Shown: piece by piece, positions 46,680 through 59,234 of the stretch
Numbering within the stretch: the stretch's first letter is position 1
Layout of the letters: each line of letters opens with the position of its first letter
Origin: Symsagittifera roscoffensis
Taxonomy: Eukaryota > Xenacoelomorpha > Acoela > Convolutidae
Length of the DNA: 64,000 bases
Assembly (NCBI RefSeq): GCF_963678635.1
Contig: NC_087071.1
Coordinates: 44,565,095 to 44,629,094, forward strand
Direction: 5' to 3'
Position numbers and translations under genes: made by a program
The notes under the pieces: generated by a model
Seen by the model: the letters and a program-made list of their open reading frames with translations, nothing else
The model's database searches: none
Told to the model about the DNA's origin: nothing

Positions 46680-48114
46680 TTTTTTTTCATTTCATACTCG
46701 CAGTAGAAAAAAGCTGTTCTTTACGTTAAATTTTTGGAAAAAAGTTTTTTATATAAAAAAAACAACAACAATCGATTGACTTTTGAGTTAGTTTTTTGAA
46801 CATTATTTGATAGTGTTTCTTTTTCACTTTTGTTTTCAAGAAAAATATTGCCTTTTGCTTAAAAGATACGAGTCGGCTAACTGAAAAACTTTTGAATCCC
46901 TGACTTGGCTACAATTACAAATTCATGCCAACTCTGAATTAACTTCTTTTCACACCATGGGTATGGTAATACCAGACCCCCAGTAGTTTCTAGGCGTATA
47001 AAAACGCCAAGATAAAGTTTAATTTCATTTTCAGGGAAACCTTAAGTTGCTTTTTAAATACCATTTAACTCTTAATCCCAAATTGCCCGAATTATTTCCC
47101 ATTATTCTATTTCATTTGGAAGAGTTCGCATGCCTCGAAGCAATTTTAACCCCAAATTTGTAGGCAAATGGTGCCCAAATATTACCTGAAATTTGCCCAA
47201 GTTTGACTGAAGTCCCAATTTCAACCCGATTTGCAAATCTGAGCCTGGGTTTGTTTATCGAATTTTGAGATAACATTCAAAACACGTGTTTTTGTTGTTT
47301 CAGATCCCTCGTTGCGTGAACCGAGAAGATCTATCATCACAATTATATCGGACCTGTTATTTAGTTATAATTTATAAACAAATCCACTCCAGGTGTTAAT
47401 GCCATTGATTGTTTATTACCACCTTCAAAGTCAGACCAAGTTCGATTTTGTTGTTGACAAAGTTTCAAAACAAGAGCAGTTTTACAAGATTGAACTGTTT
47501 TTATCCTGGGTTTAGTTTCAGCCCTTGCCACATTGTCTAAACATTTTATGACCAGAAGACCCTAAAATTGTTGTCTCCAAATAATATTTCAATTTAGTTT
47601 TTCTTTATTTTATCAAACAGGCTGAGGAAAATATAATAACTGAGAAAAAACTACCTGACAGAGACAGAGACCTCAAAAGTTGTCCAGTAGATCAAATCGA
47701 GATGAAGCTGGTTAACTTCTGAATATTTACTTAAAATTTGATCCTGGTTCAATATTATTCAATCAAATTAACATATTTCGCATTCTTATCGATCGAGTTT
47801 TGCCAAAAAAAAATTAAAAAAAATTCATTAAAATCCATAATAATTGTGCATAAATTATTGGCCTTCTCGTCTGGATTGTAAAAACAGCGCTTTTCAGTTT
47901 CCAGTAAGAATAAAAACTGGAATTTATTCAAGTTCAAGACGTGCACAATTTTCTTTATATAATAATAAAACTTTTTATTTCCGATTTAATCATTCATTGA
48001 CCCAACTTATATATTAAAGTTGTAAATTTATAGTTTATAAAAGTATTTCATGGTATTATCTTTACAGTTTATAGTCTGTAGTTCAATTTACTGCGTTAGT
48101 ATTGTCGTCCCGAA
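46680..48114 (+). promoter_or_regulatory. Putative LIX1 upstream region with a TATA-like box
   Basis: The part shared with 35240-36687. A GTATAAAAA box at 46999 is kept in the duplicate (GTATAAAAG at 35587) while much around it has diverged. It lies about 1.1 kb before the first ATG, so an untranslated exon and a 5' UTR intron would be needed. The TGTTGTTTCAG at about 47295 could be an acceptor for one. Inference only. Confidence 0.3.
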
Positions 48115-48355
48115 ATGTCTCATACCAGTTCGCGAAGCAGCGCCAGCTCGTTGGAAAACGACAGACAAGAGATGATGACATCAGCACAAAAAAACCGAAG
48201 ATCGAACAACGGAAACATCAACTTCAATAATCGGAACAGCCGAGGCAGGGATCCGAATGGGTCTGCATCTTCGGCGTCGTCCACTCCGACCAGGGCTGGC
48301 AATTTGCAACAGGCGGTGGAAGTTGTGATGAACAGCTTTTACAAACACACTGGAG
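48115..48355 (+). CDS. LIX1: LIX1 (lowfat family), coding exon 1
   Basis: Start ATG at 48115. 80 codons plus one base, then donor GTAAAA (48356). The N-terminus is Ser/Asn/Arg-rich and low-complexity, as expected for the variable N-terminus. The end, AVEVVMNSFYKHTGG, matches the conserved AVEAVVRSFAKHT entry of vertebrate LIX1L. All five exons join in frame to 323 residues, close to vertebrate LIX1/LIX1L (about 280-340). The protein is an intracellular adaptor. In Drosophila lowfat supports Fat and Dachsous levels, and in vertebrates LIX1 is linked to Hippo/YAP signalling; those roles are known of the family, not shown here. Intron 1 is 2,629 bp. Confidence 0.95.
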
Positions 48356-48559
48356 GTAAAATACAGATCAATTAGAAAAAATGGCTTACAGACTTATTGA
48401 CTTAAGACATCAGACGACTGATTAAAAATTAAAAAAAATTTCAGGTTGCCGCTTTGAGAAAAAAGCGTTAAATTGTTTCTTTATCTGTTAACATTTATTT
48501 AAAAAACGGGTTTTTCTTATTTGTGCTTGGGCAATTTCAATTAAGAACAGTGATAGCTA

Positions 48560-48940
48560 GTTACTGTGCACAGAATGTTCCGACCATAGTCTTTAAAAAA
48601 ACTACGAGAAAAAAATGTTTTTTTTAAATTAGGGTAGTTTTTTCTGAGTGGTGTGATAAAAAATCTAACGTAAAACTTTAATTAAGTCAGTTTATAATAA
48701 CAGTTTGAAGAAAAATAACCTGAAAAACAAAAAAAAACATCAAAAAATTCATATTTGTTTTTCAATTTTTTGACTTTTTTGAAAGTTTTTGATTCCCAAA
48801 ACGTAATTGATAGTTACCGAAATCTAATTTTACTTGATTTAAGTTAAAATTGAGCACAAATAGATTATTGTAAAATGTCTAAACTAAGCATAAGTTAGCG
48901 TGCTCGCTCGCTTTACTCGCTCGAATTTAGACGATAAATC
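48560..48940 (+). repeat. Inverted repeat arm in LIX1 intron 1
   Basis: Pairs in inverted orientation with 54200-54545. Shared blocks are CCATAGTCTT, GAAAGTTTTTGATTCC-like and AGCGTGCTCGCTCGCT followed by GCTCGAATTT. Confidence 0.7.
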
Positions 48941-50109
48941 AAAACTTTTATACCGGTTTTTCTCAGCACTGGGAAAACGTTTTCAAAAGTTTTTAAAAGT
49001 AGCTCGAATCATGACTGTAAGGGCTTTAATATGATGTATCACTCAACCCAGTCCGATGATTATTTGTGGCTTATGATTTTGCGTTAAAAAAAACTAAAAC
49101 ACCGAGTTCAAACAAAAACTTATTCTATTATTACGTTTCTCACACGGGTTTTAATCAGTTTACAACAATGTCAATCTCAATCGTTATTGAAGCGATGAGT
49201 GGATGATTTGTGCCAGTTGTCACTGAAAAGCAACGATTCTTTGCCATTTAAATTTTTACTAGAAATTTTACTAGAAACTAGTGAAACATTTGCCATTTTT
49301 CAAAAAGAAAATAAGTTAAAAATTTACAATTTTGCTTAAAAAAGAAATTAGTGAAAAGTAATTAATGACAAAAAAGATGAAGCAATATTATAGTGTCTAA
49401 CAGATAAAAACTAATCTAATTTATAATGATTAGATACACTATATTGGAAACTTATATTCTATTACTATCCCTAAAAGACAAAATTTTTATTTTGCGTTTT
49501 TTTAGCAGCAACTAGTGAAAAAAAGCGAACCGGAAAATAAAGCCTATTAGTCTAGATACGAACTTTGTGGTTTAAGGTTTCAATTTGAGGATAAATTCAG
49601 GTTTGTAGTGTATCTGAGAATTAAAATTCCGCTTTTGAACCATAACAGCTTTCGATCTTCCAGTGAATTGTTTTTGATAGTTACTGTTTAAGTCAAAATT
49701 TGGAAACAGCAGCTGAAAAATTCTTGCTGGGACTCATGCTTTTTTATTCAGTTTATGTGAATTCCAATACTGCTCAAAATCTCAGATTACTTCAAGTCAA
49801 TTTAAATTGGGCTTCCGCTTTAGTTGAATTTTCATCATTGATTATTATTGATTCGATACTTAGTATTCCATTAAAATGTGTTTTAAGCAATCAATCGTAT
49901 TCAAATCATTGAAATTGAAGAATCGGCTAACCAATTGTTTTCATCGATATAGCTCTGTGTTGACTGCTATAATTTAGTGACGACTACTCATTTAAAAAAT
50001 TCCTCAAATAAACAGCATTTGACTGACAAAGGTGTGCTGTCATTTGATGAGCTCAATGCAAATAGTTTTTTTTTGTGCAGAGGTTCCCTTAAACTGTCTT
50101 CAAGTCCCT

Positions 50110-50743
50110 GAGTAAAAATCTCAAGCTTGCCGTCATTCAAAATCCGACAGCTGGATACATCAGTTCTGTAAATGCTGCTGGATATTCACGAATCTAGGAT
50201 TTTCTCGAGAGGAGTTTTTTTTGGGGGGGGGGGGGGGGCAGGATTTTCAGAAAAAAACTTTCTAGGTTGACCAAATTGATTTTCCGAGCACTCCAAAAGC
50301 ACTAAAAAGACCCTTTACGGCCAAATTTTTTGCACCGCAAGCAAAATTTTGAAACAAAACAGGCCAAAAAAGTCGTTTTAAGGCACTTTTTGGAACATTT
50401 TGACTAAAAATCGCGTTTTTTCGGCGCGCGCTTCCCCTTCAAAGCTAGAATATATTGGCGCCAAAGGCGCCTTTAGAAAGTTTTTAGGGTCCATCAGCAA
50501 AACTGGTTATCTCAAATTAGTACAAAGGGGGAACCCGTTGGATCGGCAGGGGGTCGAATTAAATCCTGAGAGGGGGGACTAAATCTGCCCTTGTTTGTCC
50601 CGAAAAACCACTTCCTTAAAAAGTTTTAAGCAATTTTTAGGGAAGTGGTTTTTCGGGACAAATGTGAATATCCAGCAGCACTTTCAGAATTTAAGTATCA
50701 ATCTGTCGGATCATGAATGACGGCAAGTTTGAGATTTTTAGTC
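50110..50743. repeat. Fold-back repeat split by a hAT-like MITE
   Basis: Outer arms 50110-50189 and 50664-50743 are inverted copies (GATATTCAC versus GTGAATATC, TGCCGTCATTC versus GAATGACGGCA). The inner arm pair is 50594-50618 and 50638-50662 (GTCCCGAAAAACCACTTCC). The left arm is continuous with the inner hairpin if 50190-50593 is removed. Lies in LIX1 intron 1. Confidence 0.85.
50190..50593. mobile_element. hAT-like MITE in LIX1 intron 1
   Basis: GAATCTAGGATTTTCTCGAG at the left, lacking the outermost CAGGGGCG-type bases; GACTAAATCTGCCCTTG at the right. Shares GATTTTCCGAGCACTCC, GCACTAAAAAGACCCTTT and TATTGGCGCCAAAGG blocks with 21630-22001. Contains a G run at 50224-50239. Inserted in the left arm of the fold-back repeat. 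Confidence 0.85.
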
Positions 50744-50984
50744 TCGAAAAAGCCCTGTGAACGTTTTTGTGAACACTGCTTGTTAACTGTCCCTTTCAAA
50801 GTTACAATCTTGCTGTAAATACTGTTATACTGCAAATTATTAATTCATCAACCTTGATAAAATTATTCTTAAATGGAAGAAGCGAAGCTTCAACAATTAG
50901 AATCATACCTTACTGTCTTTGACCTATATTTAGAAGAAAAAATCTTTGTTATAATTAGAATTATAACTTGAAGTTGTTATCCAG

Positions 50985-51166
50985 GTCTGAACTCAGTAGA
51001 CGCAGTGGAAGCCCTGCAAGAGTTCTGGCAGATGAAGGAAACGAAGGGACAATTATTCCCTGCAGGGGGGTCATCCTGTCCCCACTACACAGACGAGGAC
51101 TCCGACTCTCCTCCTTTCGTGACTTACGTGGTGCTACCTGGGGGAGCTTGCTTCGCTTCATTCGAG
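50985..51166 (+). CDS. LIX1: LIX1 coding exon 2 (GC donor)
   Basis: Acceptor TTATCCAG at 50977-50984. The frame reads LNSVDAVEALQEFWQMKETK, then an Asp/Ser-rich insert, then PPFVTYVVLPGGACFASFE. It matches the family core VxALQEFWQMK...PPYVCYVTLPGGSCFGSF. It ends at GAG followed by GCGAGT, a GC donor with otherwise ideal consensus. Joining to exon 3 in phase 0 restores the exact family spacing. The insert before PPF differs from the vertebrate NGALVVYE segment. Confidence 0.95.
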
Positions 51167-51332
51167 GCGAGTTAATTCAAAAAAAAAATCAGATGAGTTT
51201 ACAATTACTATCTAACGATCTACTTTGCATGGGAAATTAGCTTCCTGGAAAGTTAACTTTGTAATAAAGCTTGAAAACAATTTATATTATGAATAATTAT
51301 CATCTAGCTCAATTTTATATCCCAGAAAATAA

Positions 51333-51548
<216 letters not shown>

Positions 51549-52769
51549 TGAGCTCTTTTACTTTACCCCCCCCCCCATCCATAAGCATTTTTTTTTATTT
51601 CTATCGTTTGTTCTGGTTGTTCAATTGTCCTGAAATGATGCCTGATAGTTCATTACCTAAATCCAGTTTGCCTACAAATACAATTGCGCAAAATTAATGA
51701 TTACACCACTTTTTGGGAGGGGGACGTTGGAAGATCCAAAGTTTTGTTTTGGAAAAAATATTTGGATATACAAACGCCCGCCCGTTAAAGATTTGTCATA
51801 TGTCGATCAAAAATCATGTCAATAAAAATAAATAGGAGCAAGTTTACTGTTTTAAATCAGTATTTTAAACTAAATTTTTATCAGTATAAAACTTTAGTTT
51901 CATGAAATTTTTTTCTTGCTTTTTTAAAACGAAATTTAAAAAATTTCAATTTGCTCAACTTTAATTATGACCCTAACTAACTACAAGGGAGAGCGTTTCG
52001 TTTTATTGACAAATTTGATCTCGTCCAATCTTTTTCGGGGCCGAAAGTACACCCCTAATCCACGCTTGTCCGGAAGCAAAACCTGTGACATAAACTGATT
52101 ATCGAAATACACCAATTTATTTAATTAGGTTAACATCAAAAGTGTGCAACTTTGTTTTCGAGAACCATAAAAAATCTAGAAGAATCAACCGAAAACAGCC
52201 ATAAACACCTTTGCCACTTATTCTTAAGACTTAATGTCTTTCTCGTACTATTATGCTATTGTAATAAAGCGGTACTAAAGCTTAAAACAAAAACCTCGAG
52301 CAAATTTAAAACTTGATTTATGTCTTCTCAATTTATGGTAGATTTACAATTAGTTGTTAAATCGATAAATGATACAATCACAAATAAAGTAACACAAACA
52401 GGTCATAACTTACCATAAAACTGCAGAACAATAAATTATAATAAGGTTAGCCTTTAAAATTGGTTTATCTGAAAACAAACAAAAGCTCGGGAAAACAGTT
52501 CTTGCATGCTTTATGTGACAAAAGGAATGGTTGCAGGGTTGCAAATCAAAGTTAGGTTACAGGGCTTGTTAGGTTAAACCCACCCAAGCGTAGAAACATT
52601 TTCGAATTGTAAGAATTGTCATTTCATTTTCAATGGACTTTGAAAATTAACTTGGAGGACCTAACTAACAAAAGCAGAAAGCCCAGAATTTTGTCACCCC
52701 CAACTATTGCAAAAACTAGCAACACAATTTTCATGATTTTGTTTTTTTGTTCATTAATCCTGAATTTAA

Positions 52770-52976
<207 letters not shown>

Positions 52977-53283
52977 TAATTTCCGTAATAGTCATTATAA
53001 ATTGTTTTCAGGTGGAAAATAAACAGAACAAGTTTGCTTTGAATCATACTTACTAATTTAATTACTGCCTGGGATATCACCAGTATTTCCACAGATTTCA
53101 GTGAGTTCTAAGGTTCGGTTTTTCAACTTTGATTTAAAAAAATATCGAAAAAATGGATTTAATGGGTAAAAGCTCGGAACATTTTTCGTACAAATGAATA
53201 GAAATAAGTTTTTAATACGATTTTTTTCAATGCATTATTGCAACTATCGCAACAAACTGGAAAAGTGAAAATTCTTTTAACAG

Positions 53284-53546
53284 CTATGCGAGCAAGACAA
53301 TGTTCACGACAAGAAGTTTTATCACATTTTTCGAACACAATCATCGACGACAAAATGAGACGTCACATGGCACTTGATTGGTTATCACGTGAGCAAGATT
53401 CGCCAGGTGTGATCAAACGTGAATTGAGGAGCTGCTATAACGAAATCTACAGGGAACGACGCGAAGGAAAAGAATTGCGGTTTCTTTTCGAAAAGAGAAA
53501 CATTCTGCTAATTGCACAGGAACAGTTGGAAGGAAAACAGAACTAG
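53284..53546 (+). CDS. LIX1: LIX1 coding exon 5 with stop
   Basis: Acceptor TTTTAACAG at 53275-53283. The frame reads MRARQCSRQEVLSHFSNTII, then MRRHMALDWLSREQDSPGVI and GKELRFLFEKRNILLIAQEQ, and ends in TAG at 53544-53546. It matches MRERQCSRQEVLAHYS..., MALDWVSREQSVPG and GKELRFHKEKKDIL of vertebrate LIX1L. Intron 4 is 336 bp. An ATTAAA lies near 53617, but no clear AATAAA is close by. Confidence 0.95.
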
Positions 53547-54199
53547 TCCAAAATTTGATTAACTCATTTTCAATCATCATCATCATAAACTTAAAGAAAA
53601 AACTGATTTAATTTGATTAAATTCGCAGTTTTTGTATCAATTTTTAATTTAGATTATTTTTGCCTAACAATTGATTCTAGGCAAATGCCCAACAAATAGT
53701 TCAGAAAATTAAACTGGAAAACAACTAGAACATTTCTGTGAGTGCTTTAGGATTATTTTGTATTAGTATATAGCAATCTGGGCAACGTTGCAAAAGGTTA
53801 ATACATTGTTCAGCGAGACACGTAATTATATCAGGATGAAAATTTTCCAATCCCTAATTTTGGGTGCCAAATACATTTCAAAAGGTCCCGTTTGGAATTT
53901 TTTAACAAGAGTCACTGACTGCTAACCAAATGTACAAAAATTCTAATTAACACTTACCTGAATGCGTGGTTTTAAGTCCAAACAAATATTCATTACAAGA
54001 CCTTAAATATGTTTTTTTTGTTCAGACCATTCAAAAAGGGGAGGAACATTGTATTCGAGTGTGTTTTATTTTTTAACGCATAATAAGGTGCCAAATACAA
54101 CAGAGTGATATATCATAAATAGCTCTTTCAAATCTGGTTCGAGCAACCTTGGAACTTCTCAAAAAACTGCCCCAGTAAAAAGAAATACCTGCTTAAATT
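53547..54199. other. LIX1 3' flank, no further gene
   Basis: AT-rich; includes the presumed 3' UTR. No repeat or motif assigned. Confidence 0.4.
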
Positions 54200-54545
54200 T
54201 TCAGCCAAATTCGAGCAAAAATAGCGAGCGAGCACGCTTACAGTAGTTTATTTACGCTTAATTTAAGCCGTGAAACTTTTTACTTAATTTAGCCAACTCT
54301 TGGAATCAAAAACTTCAAAAACTAAACAAAATGCAATAAAATATAAAATAACTGAACGTTTTTTTGTTAATTTTTTTTAGCCCACCATGCTTATTTTATA
54401 ATGACTGCCGATTATGCCTAATTTCTAGTTTTTCGTTCAGATATTTTTATCGCACCAGGCAGAAAAAAAACACGAACTTGAAACATCTTTTGGAATTTTT
54501 CAAGACTATGGTCGCATCACTCTGCGATTTTGCATAGTAATCGGC
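54200..54545 (-). repeat. Inverted repeat arm downstream of LIX1
   Basis: Counterpart of 48560-48940, with AGCGAGCGAGCACGCTTACA and AAGACTATGG. The pair encloses LIX1 exons 2-5. Confidence 0.7.
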
Positions 54546-54825
54546 AAAGTAATAGCATTAGTATTCTTAATGGACTATGTCAACGGAAATCGGGCGGTTT
54601 CATTTTTTTATAATAGTGATCTCTACACTTTCCTAATATTGACAATATGCCGCAATCTTTTAATATTTACACTAAGCAACCATTTAAAGCTACTTTTTGA
54701 ACTTTTTCTCAAAATTTGTTTGCACCAGCGTTTTCATGCAGTGTCAAGAAAATATGAAGCAAAATACCTTCGGAAATACAAAACGATGACTCAAAAGTTA
54801 TATGGCATAAGCAAGCAATAGGAGA

Positions 54826-55406
54826 CGACCTCTGTGTCAAAAACAGTAAGTTATGAAAAAATTTTATCTTTCAAAAAGCTGCAAAGTAATATTGATCTTC
54901 GATAATTAAAAAATGAAATTTGAAAAATTAATTTATGTTGATTTCCTGCTCCCTAAAGTTCTTAATAAGTTTTTCTACTTTTATCAGGCTAGATTTTGCC
55001 GTTTTTTAGTTTTTAGAGTAATAGGGCAACAGAAGTGGGGTAAACATGTGTATGCTAATAGGATTGGGAGGAATTAATAAAGTAAAACAAGAGACTGAAC
55101 GTTTAGAAAACAAAAAGTTTTTCTGAACGTTCAGTCTCCTGTTTTACTTTATTAGTTTATCTCAATCCTAGCTGCTTACAATTTTTTTTACCCCGCTCCT
55201 GTTGCCCTACTGCACTACCCTAAAAACAAAAAACGACAAAATCTAGCCTGATAAAAACAGAAAAATTTACTAAGAACTTAGGGAGCAGAAAAAAACATCA
55301 TTGAAGTTTTCAAATTTCAGTTTTAATTTCTCGAAGATCAACTTTACTTTACAGCTTTTCGAATCAAAAAAACTTTTCATAATTGACACCTTATGGCACA
55401 GAGGTG
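54826..55406. repeat. Long fold-back repeat, arms of about 280 bp
   Basis: The arms meet near 55112. Left ACCTCTGTGTC, GTTATGAAAAAATTTTATC, CCTGCTCCCTAA, GATTTTGCCGTTTTTTAG, GGGCAACAGAAGTGGGGTAA and AGACTGAACGTTTAG are matched in reverse complement by 55112-55406. Imperfect pairing indicates age. No ORF. Resembles a fold-back MITE. Confidence 0.9.
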
Positions 55407-55934
55407 AAACGAAGCTTCGCATCATCTACGATACCAAAAAAAATAGCCTTGCAAGCTAGTAGACAGGAAAGGAAAGGAAAAAACTAAGACCAAAGAAAAC
55501 GGAAAAAAAATTGTACAAATCATTATCAACAAACTTCAAAAAATGTGACGTCATTTTCTGAAAACTGAAAATCAAATTTCGAGCGACAAAAAAAAGATAA
55601 TTGTTGTTATGAAAAAATTTGAAGTAAAAATTCTATTCTGAGAATTTTAAGGTTTTGGGCGATCCGAAGAAAAGCAAACAATTTATGGTTCCTAGAATCG
55701 ACCCAAAATTAGATTAGTGAGCCAATAAAAAGTAAGCCAAAATCAGCCAAAAAACTTTGGAGCAAAATGGTCAAAAAAAGGAAAAAAAAACTAAGTTAAA
55801 GTTGGTGAACTAAATTGCAAGATTAAATGAAAAAAGAAAAAGCAATTACAATGAAAACTCCATACAGCAAAACAAATTCTACAATGTGGCAACTAAGCGA
55901 GCAAAACAAAGGAAAATTTCCCGTTTGAAAAAAG

Positions 55935-56030
55935 AAACAGGTGCTGGTCAGATTCGAATTCAGGACCTTTGTCGTCGCAAGCGTATTCGTTATCTCCAGA
56001 CTAAGTGTACCAGAGACACTTAGAAATTTC
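55935..56030 (-). repeat. tRNA-like sequence (possible SINE head)
   Basis: On the - strand the stretch contains GAATTCGAATCTGACC, near the Pol III B-box pattern, about 45 bases after a TTAGTCTGGAGAT A-box-like run. The arms do not fold into a clean cloverleaf, so it is not called a tRNA gene. Confidence 0.3.
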
Positions 56031-56399
56031 CATCTTTTTGAACCAAGAAACCAAGTGATTCTGTTAAACAAAATGTTAACCCGAACTATTCGGATTTGAT
56101 AATGCTTGCTGAGCGCCAGCGTAAGCACAGAGGCCAAGTTACACTTTGCATAGACACGCAAAAACATGACCGATAACGCTACTGGGAAAAACTGATTGAG
56201 TAAAACTATGAGTATCTAAAATTTCTCAAGTAAGTGACGCACGCCAAATATGAGTCTACATAATTACTAAGTGACGAAAGCCATTAATGACGCATTAGCA
56301 GTACCAGTCAATTTGAAAAAAGAAATTTACCAACTAACATGCCTCAATTTATAGAGCGGACGCATTTTAACTAGTATAAAAAAACTCATTAAAAAACAG

Positions 56400-56465
56400 T
56401 CGACCCTGCTCAGGCTCGAACTCTCTTATTTTGTTGAGCATTTCCTTCCCTATCTCTACACTACA
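56400..56465 (-). repeat. Second tRNA-like sequence
   Basis: The - strand has GAGAGTTCGAGCCTGAGCAG, a B-box-like run. Same caveats as 55935-56030. Confidence 0.25.
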
Positions 56466-56479
56466 AATCAATGCTACCT

Positions 56480-58020
56480 TGAAGCCAAAATCTATTTGTA
56501 ATATAATAATCTGTGTTAATATCCTTAGCATTGGCTGTACTTAATAGGTGGTTATTGATCAAAATGAACCCATTTTTTCCAAACAATATTTGCGTCGCAA
56601 CAATATATGCGACTTAAGTTGGCAGAAAGAGAGTTCATACTGTAACTCAAGCTTTGATTGTGTAAAAAGTAACCATTGTGGAAAAACATGGGAACAAACG
56701 TTTTTTTCAGCTTGGATTTTAGAAATAAACTTGCTTTTTAAAACTGAAAAAAACTCGAATCAAAGTCCGAGCCAACCGCATATTGCTTTCTGAGAGTCAT
56801 TTGTGAGAACCATTTGTATTTCAACTCCAAAAAAAATGTCAAAGTGCTGTACGAAAACATGAAAAAAAACATGCTACCTACATAAATGGACACAGCCAAC
56901 AGACAGCTGGAAAAAGTCAAGGAACGCAGTAAACGGAAAACAAGGCAACTGGCAGTTGGAAAAGAGTCAAGGAACTAATGTAAACAGAAAAAAATCCACT
57001 GGCTTGTTTTTTGAAAAATCTGAACATTCGAGTTTCCTAGAAAAAAAATGGCTTCAAACTCTTTGAATTTCAAAAACAATTTTTGATTTCTATTCTTACT
57101 ATTCATTAGTTTCTCTTCCGCAAAATGCGTTTTTACTTTTTGTACTACGCGCCATTTTTGCTTACTTTTGATTCAATATCAATTAAAAAGTTAAATTCTT
57201 GAAACTTTGCATGCAATTTGTGAGCTCATCATGAGCCGAGTGGTTTCTCTACAATTTTTATGGTGGTTGATAACAAAAACGAAAAGTTTTTTCCTTCAAC
57301 AGCAATTTACCCCATTGGACACATTCTCGCTCAGTGGCTTCTAAGCATCCACACTAACTTTTCATGTAATAAACCGGAAAGCAAGAAGCCACATTATGCA
57401 TAAATTATGCAGTTCAAGAAAATTCCAGGTATATTGAGTAGGAAATGTCTGAAATGGAATTTTTGTTATTGCACTGTTGTATATAAAAAAAAACATTTTT
57501 TCGTTTTGTTTGATGAATTAAAATGATCACAGCACATGCTATAAAAAAGCACGGATGTCCCCAAAATCGCACCAATTTTCCTCACTAAAGCTTGCTTGTA
57601 TAAGCAAAAGAAATTATCTAAACTTAAAAAGAACTCAAAATCAAACGGGGGAAAAGTAATTTAGAGCCTGAATAATATTTAAGATATTTTCTGAAAAATT
57701 CATCATGACTTATATGAGAGCCTGAACTTTGCTCATCGACTGTTATAGCCTCACTTACTTCATCAAAACTCAAAAATCGCTTAGAAAAACAGGAAATTTA
57801 CACGACCGGCGGATTGAAACGACTCTCATTCAGAAAATGTGGTTAAAAGAAAAGTTTGGATCATGAAGGATGAGAATTTTCTCCTCGTGGATACTGTGAT
57901 AAACTAAGTTTATTGAAACACAAATGGTCTCGAAAAATTTTTCTACTCTACTCTGCAAAGAAATACTTTGCTACTCGTCCAGGAAATGAGTTCTTTTTTC
58001 TAATCTTGCTAAAAACAACA
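56480..58020. other. No gene recognised
   Basis: AT-rich intergenic sequence between LIX1 and the cystine-knot gene. Confidence 0.4.
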
Positions 58021-58025
58021 TTTAA

Positions 58026-58041
58026 TTTATTTCTTTTTATT
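58026..58041 (-). terminator. Possible poly(A) signals of the cystine-knot gene
   Basis: Two AATAAA hexamers on the - strand (58026-58031 and 58036-58041), about 345 bases after the stop. The interval would be the 3' UTR. AT-rich context makes chance occurrence likely. Confidence 0.3.
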
Positions 58042-58384
58042 TGGTTTTTTCAATTATGCATTTGAATCTCCCCGTTTTTTAGAGTCGAGGGTATCGCGAC
58101 TTTAATCCATTGTCGTCCGGAATCAAAATTCAGAATTAAGCTTTCAACCCACAACCAATTCTGAAACTAGATCATAAATGCTTCAGGTCTTTTTTCAAAT
58201 TTGAAGCAAAATAGTTTTGATCTAGACATTAAAACGAGTTCATTTTTCTCCTTTTGGCTTTGGTCTGATTTTGGAAGCCAAATTTGTTCTTTTTTTGTTA
58301 AATTTTTGATAATTTCGAGTCATTTTGTGGAGGTTGATGTTGATAATTCAGGTCTTTTGGGTCAACTTTGTGGTGTTTTTGTCT

Positions 58385-58620
58385 CTATTTGGTATTTGAT
58401 GGGCCCCCTCTGCAGTTGCTCTTGAGGAGTCCGATGTAGTTTCCACTGCAGCTATTGATGACTTCAACTGTTCCATCTGCTTTGATAGCCGCAACTGTCC
58501 ATTGTTTGCAGTTCTGCTTGTCATCTGAGAGAGATAGTTCCACTGGTATCAGTTCGGATCCCTTCTGGATGTTTACTCTGGGTTGGGCACTGTCTATCTG
58601 GTAGTCTTTGATGGTTCCGG
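58385..58620 (-). CDS. CTCK protein gene, last coding exon
   Basis: Acceptor TTTTTTTGTCTAG at 58621-58633. Two bases plus 77 sense codons and TAG at 58385-58387. The frame reads TIKDYQIDSAQPRVNIQKGS, KQNCKQWTVAAIKADGTVEV and INSCSGNYIGLL, ending GGPSNTK. It looks like a soluble beta-rich segment with three Cys. Codon use is GC-richer than the introns. It ends the extension of about 268 residues that follows the cystine knot. No family recognised. Confidence 0.88.
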
Positions 58621-59062
58621 CTAGACAAAAAAAGACGAAAAAAATTAAATAAAAAACAAGAAAATCAATACAGAAATTAAACAATCACAAACAAAAAAGA
58701 AAAAATTCTAAGAAAAAAATAATAAAAAAACTCTGAAAAAGGTGAAAGTGCGGCATTTTAGCACAAAAATGGACGGCATTTGTCTATAATGCTAATCTTT
58801 CAGATTTAAACATCCTTTTTTGCACAGAAATCACCTGTATCTTTCTTTTTTTCTTCTTTTGGAGTTGCTCTCAGCTTTCGGTATCACTTATGAGCTTCAT
58901 AGGAAGGCTAAGGGTTCCAAAAGGAATCAACGGCTCGGTTTCGCTTCCCAAACAAAAATCATATTCATATTTTAAAACTTGCTTGCGTTAAATACAGTTT
59001 CAACTGTTTGTTTCATTATGTAATTTTATAGATTTAGTTGAGTGAGTAAATTTGACAGTTAC

Positions 59063-59234
59063 TTGAGTTGTCGGGGGTGACGTAGACGAAGATGGTGTTT
59101 GCACCCTGGAGGTCCAGTTGGGTGAGTTTGATCACAGACGGGACTGAGTAGGCGTCGGAGGCTGTGTGGTATGGAGACCATCTGTAAGACAGACTGCTGC
59201 ACTCCGTCACTCCATTCTCTGTTCCGGTGCAGAA
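59063..59234 (-). CDS. CTCK protein gene, exon -2
   Basis: Acceptor GTTGTTTAG, donor GTAACT. 57 codons plus one base: FCTGTENGVTECSSLSYRWS, then SVIKLTQLDLQGANTIFVYV. Phase agrees with both neighbours. Part of the unassigned C-terminal extension; two Cys. Confidence 0.88.

Noticed and set aside
55823-56167. 114-codon - strand ORF
   Set aside because: Crosses the tRNA-like repeat, has no domain and its composition follows the AT-rich background.
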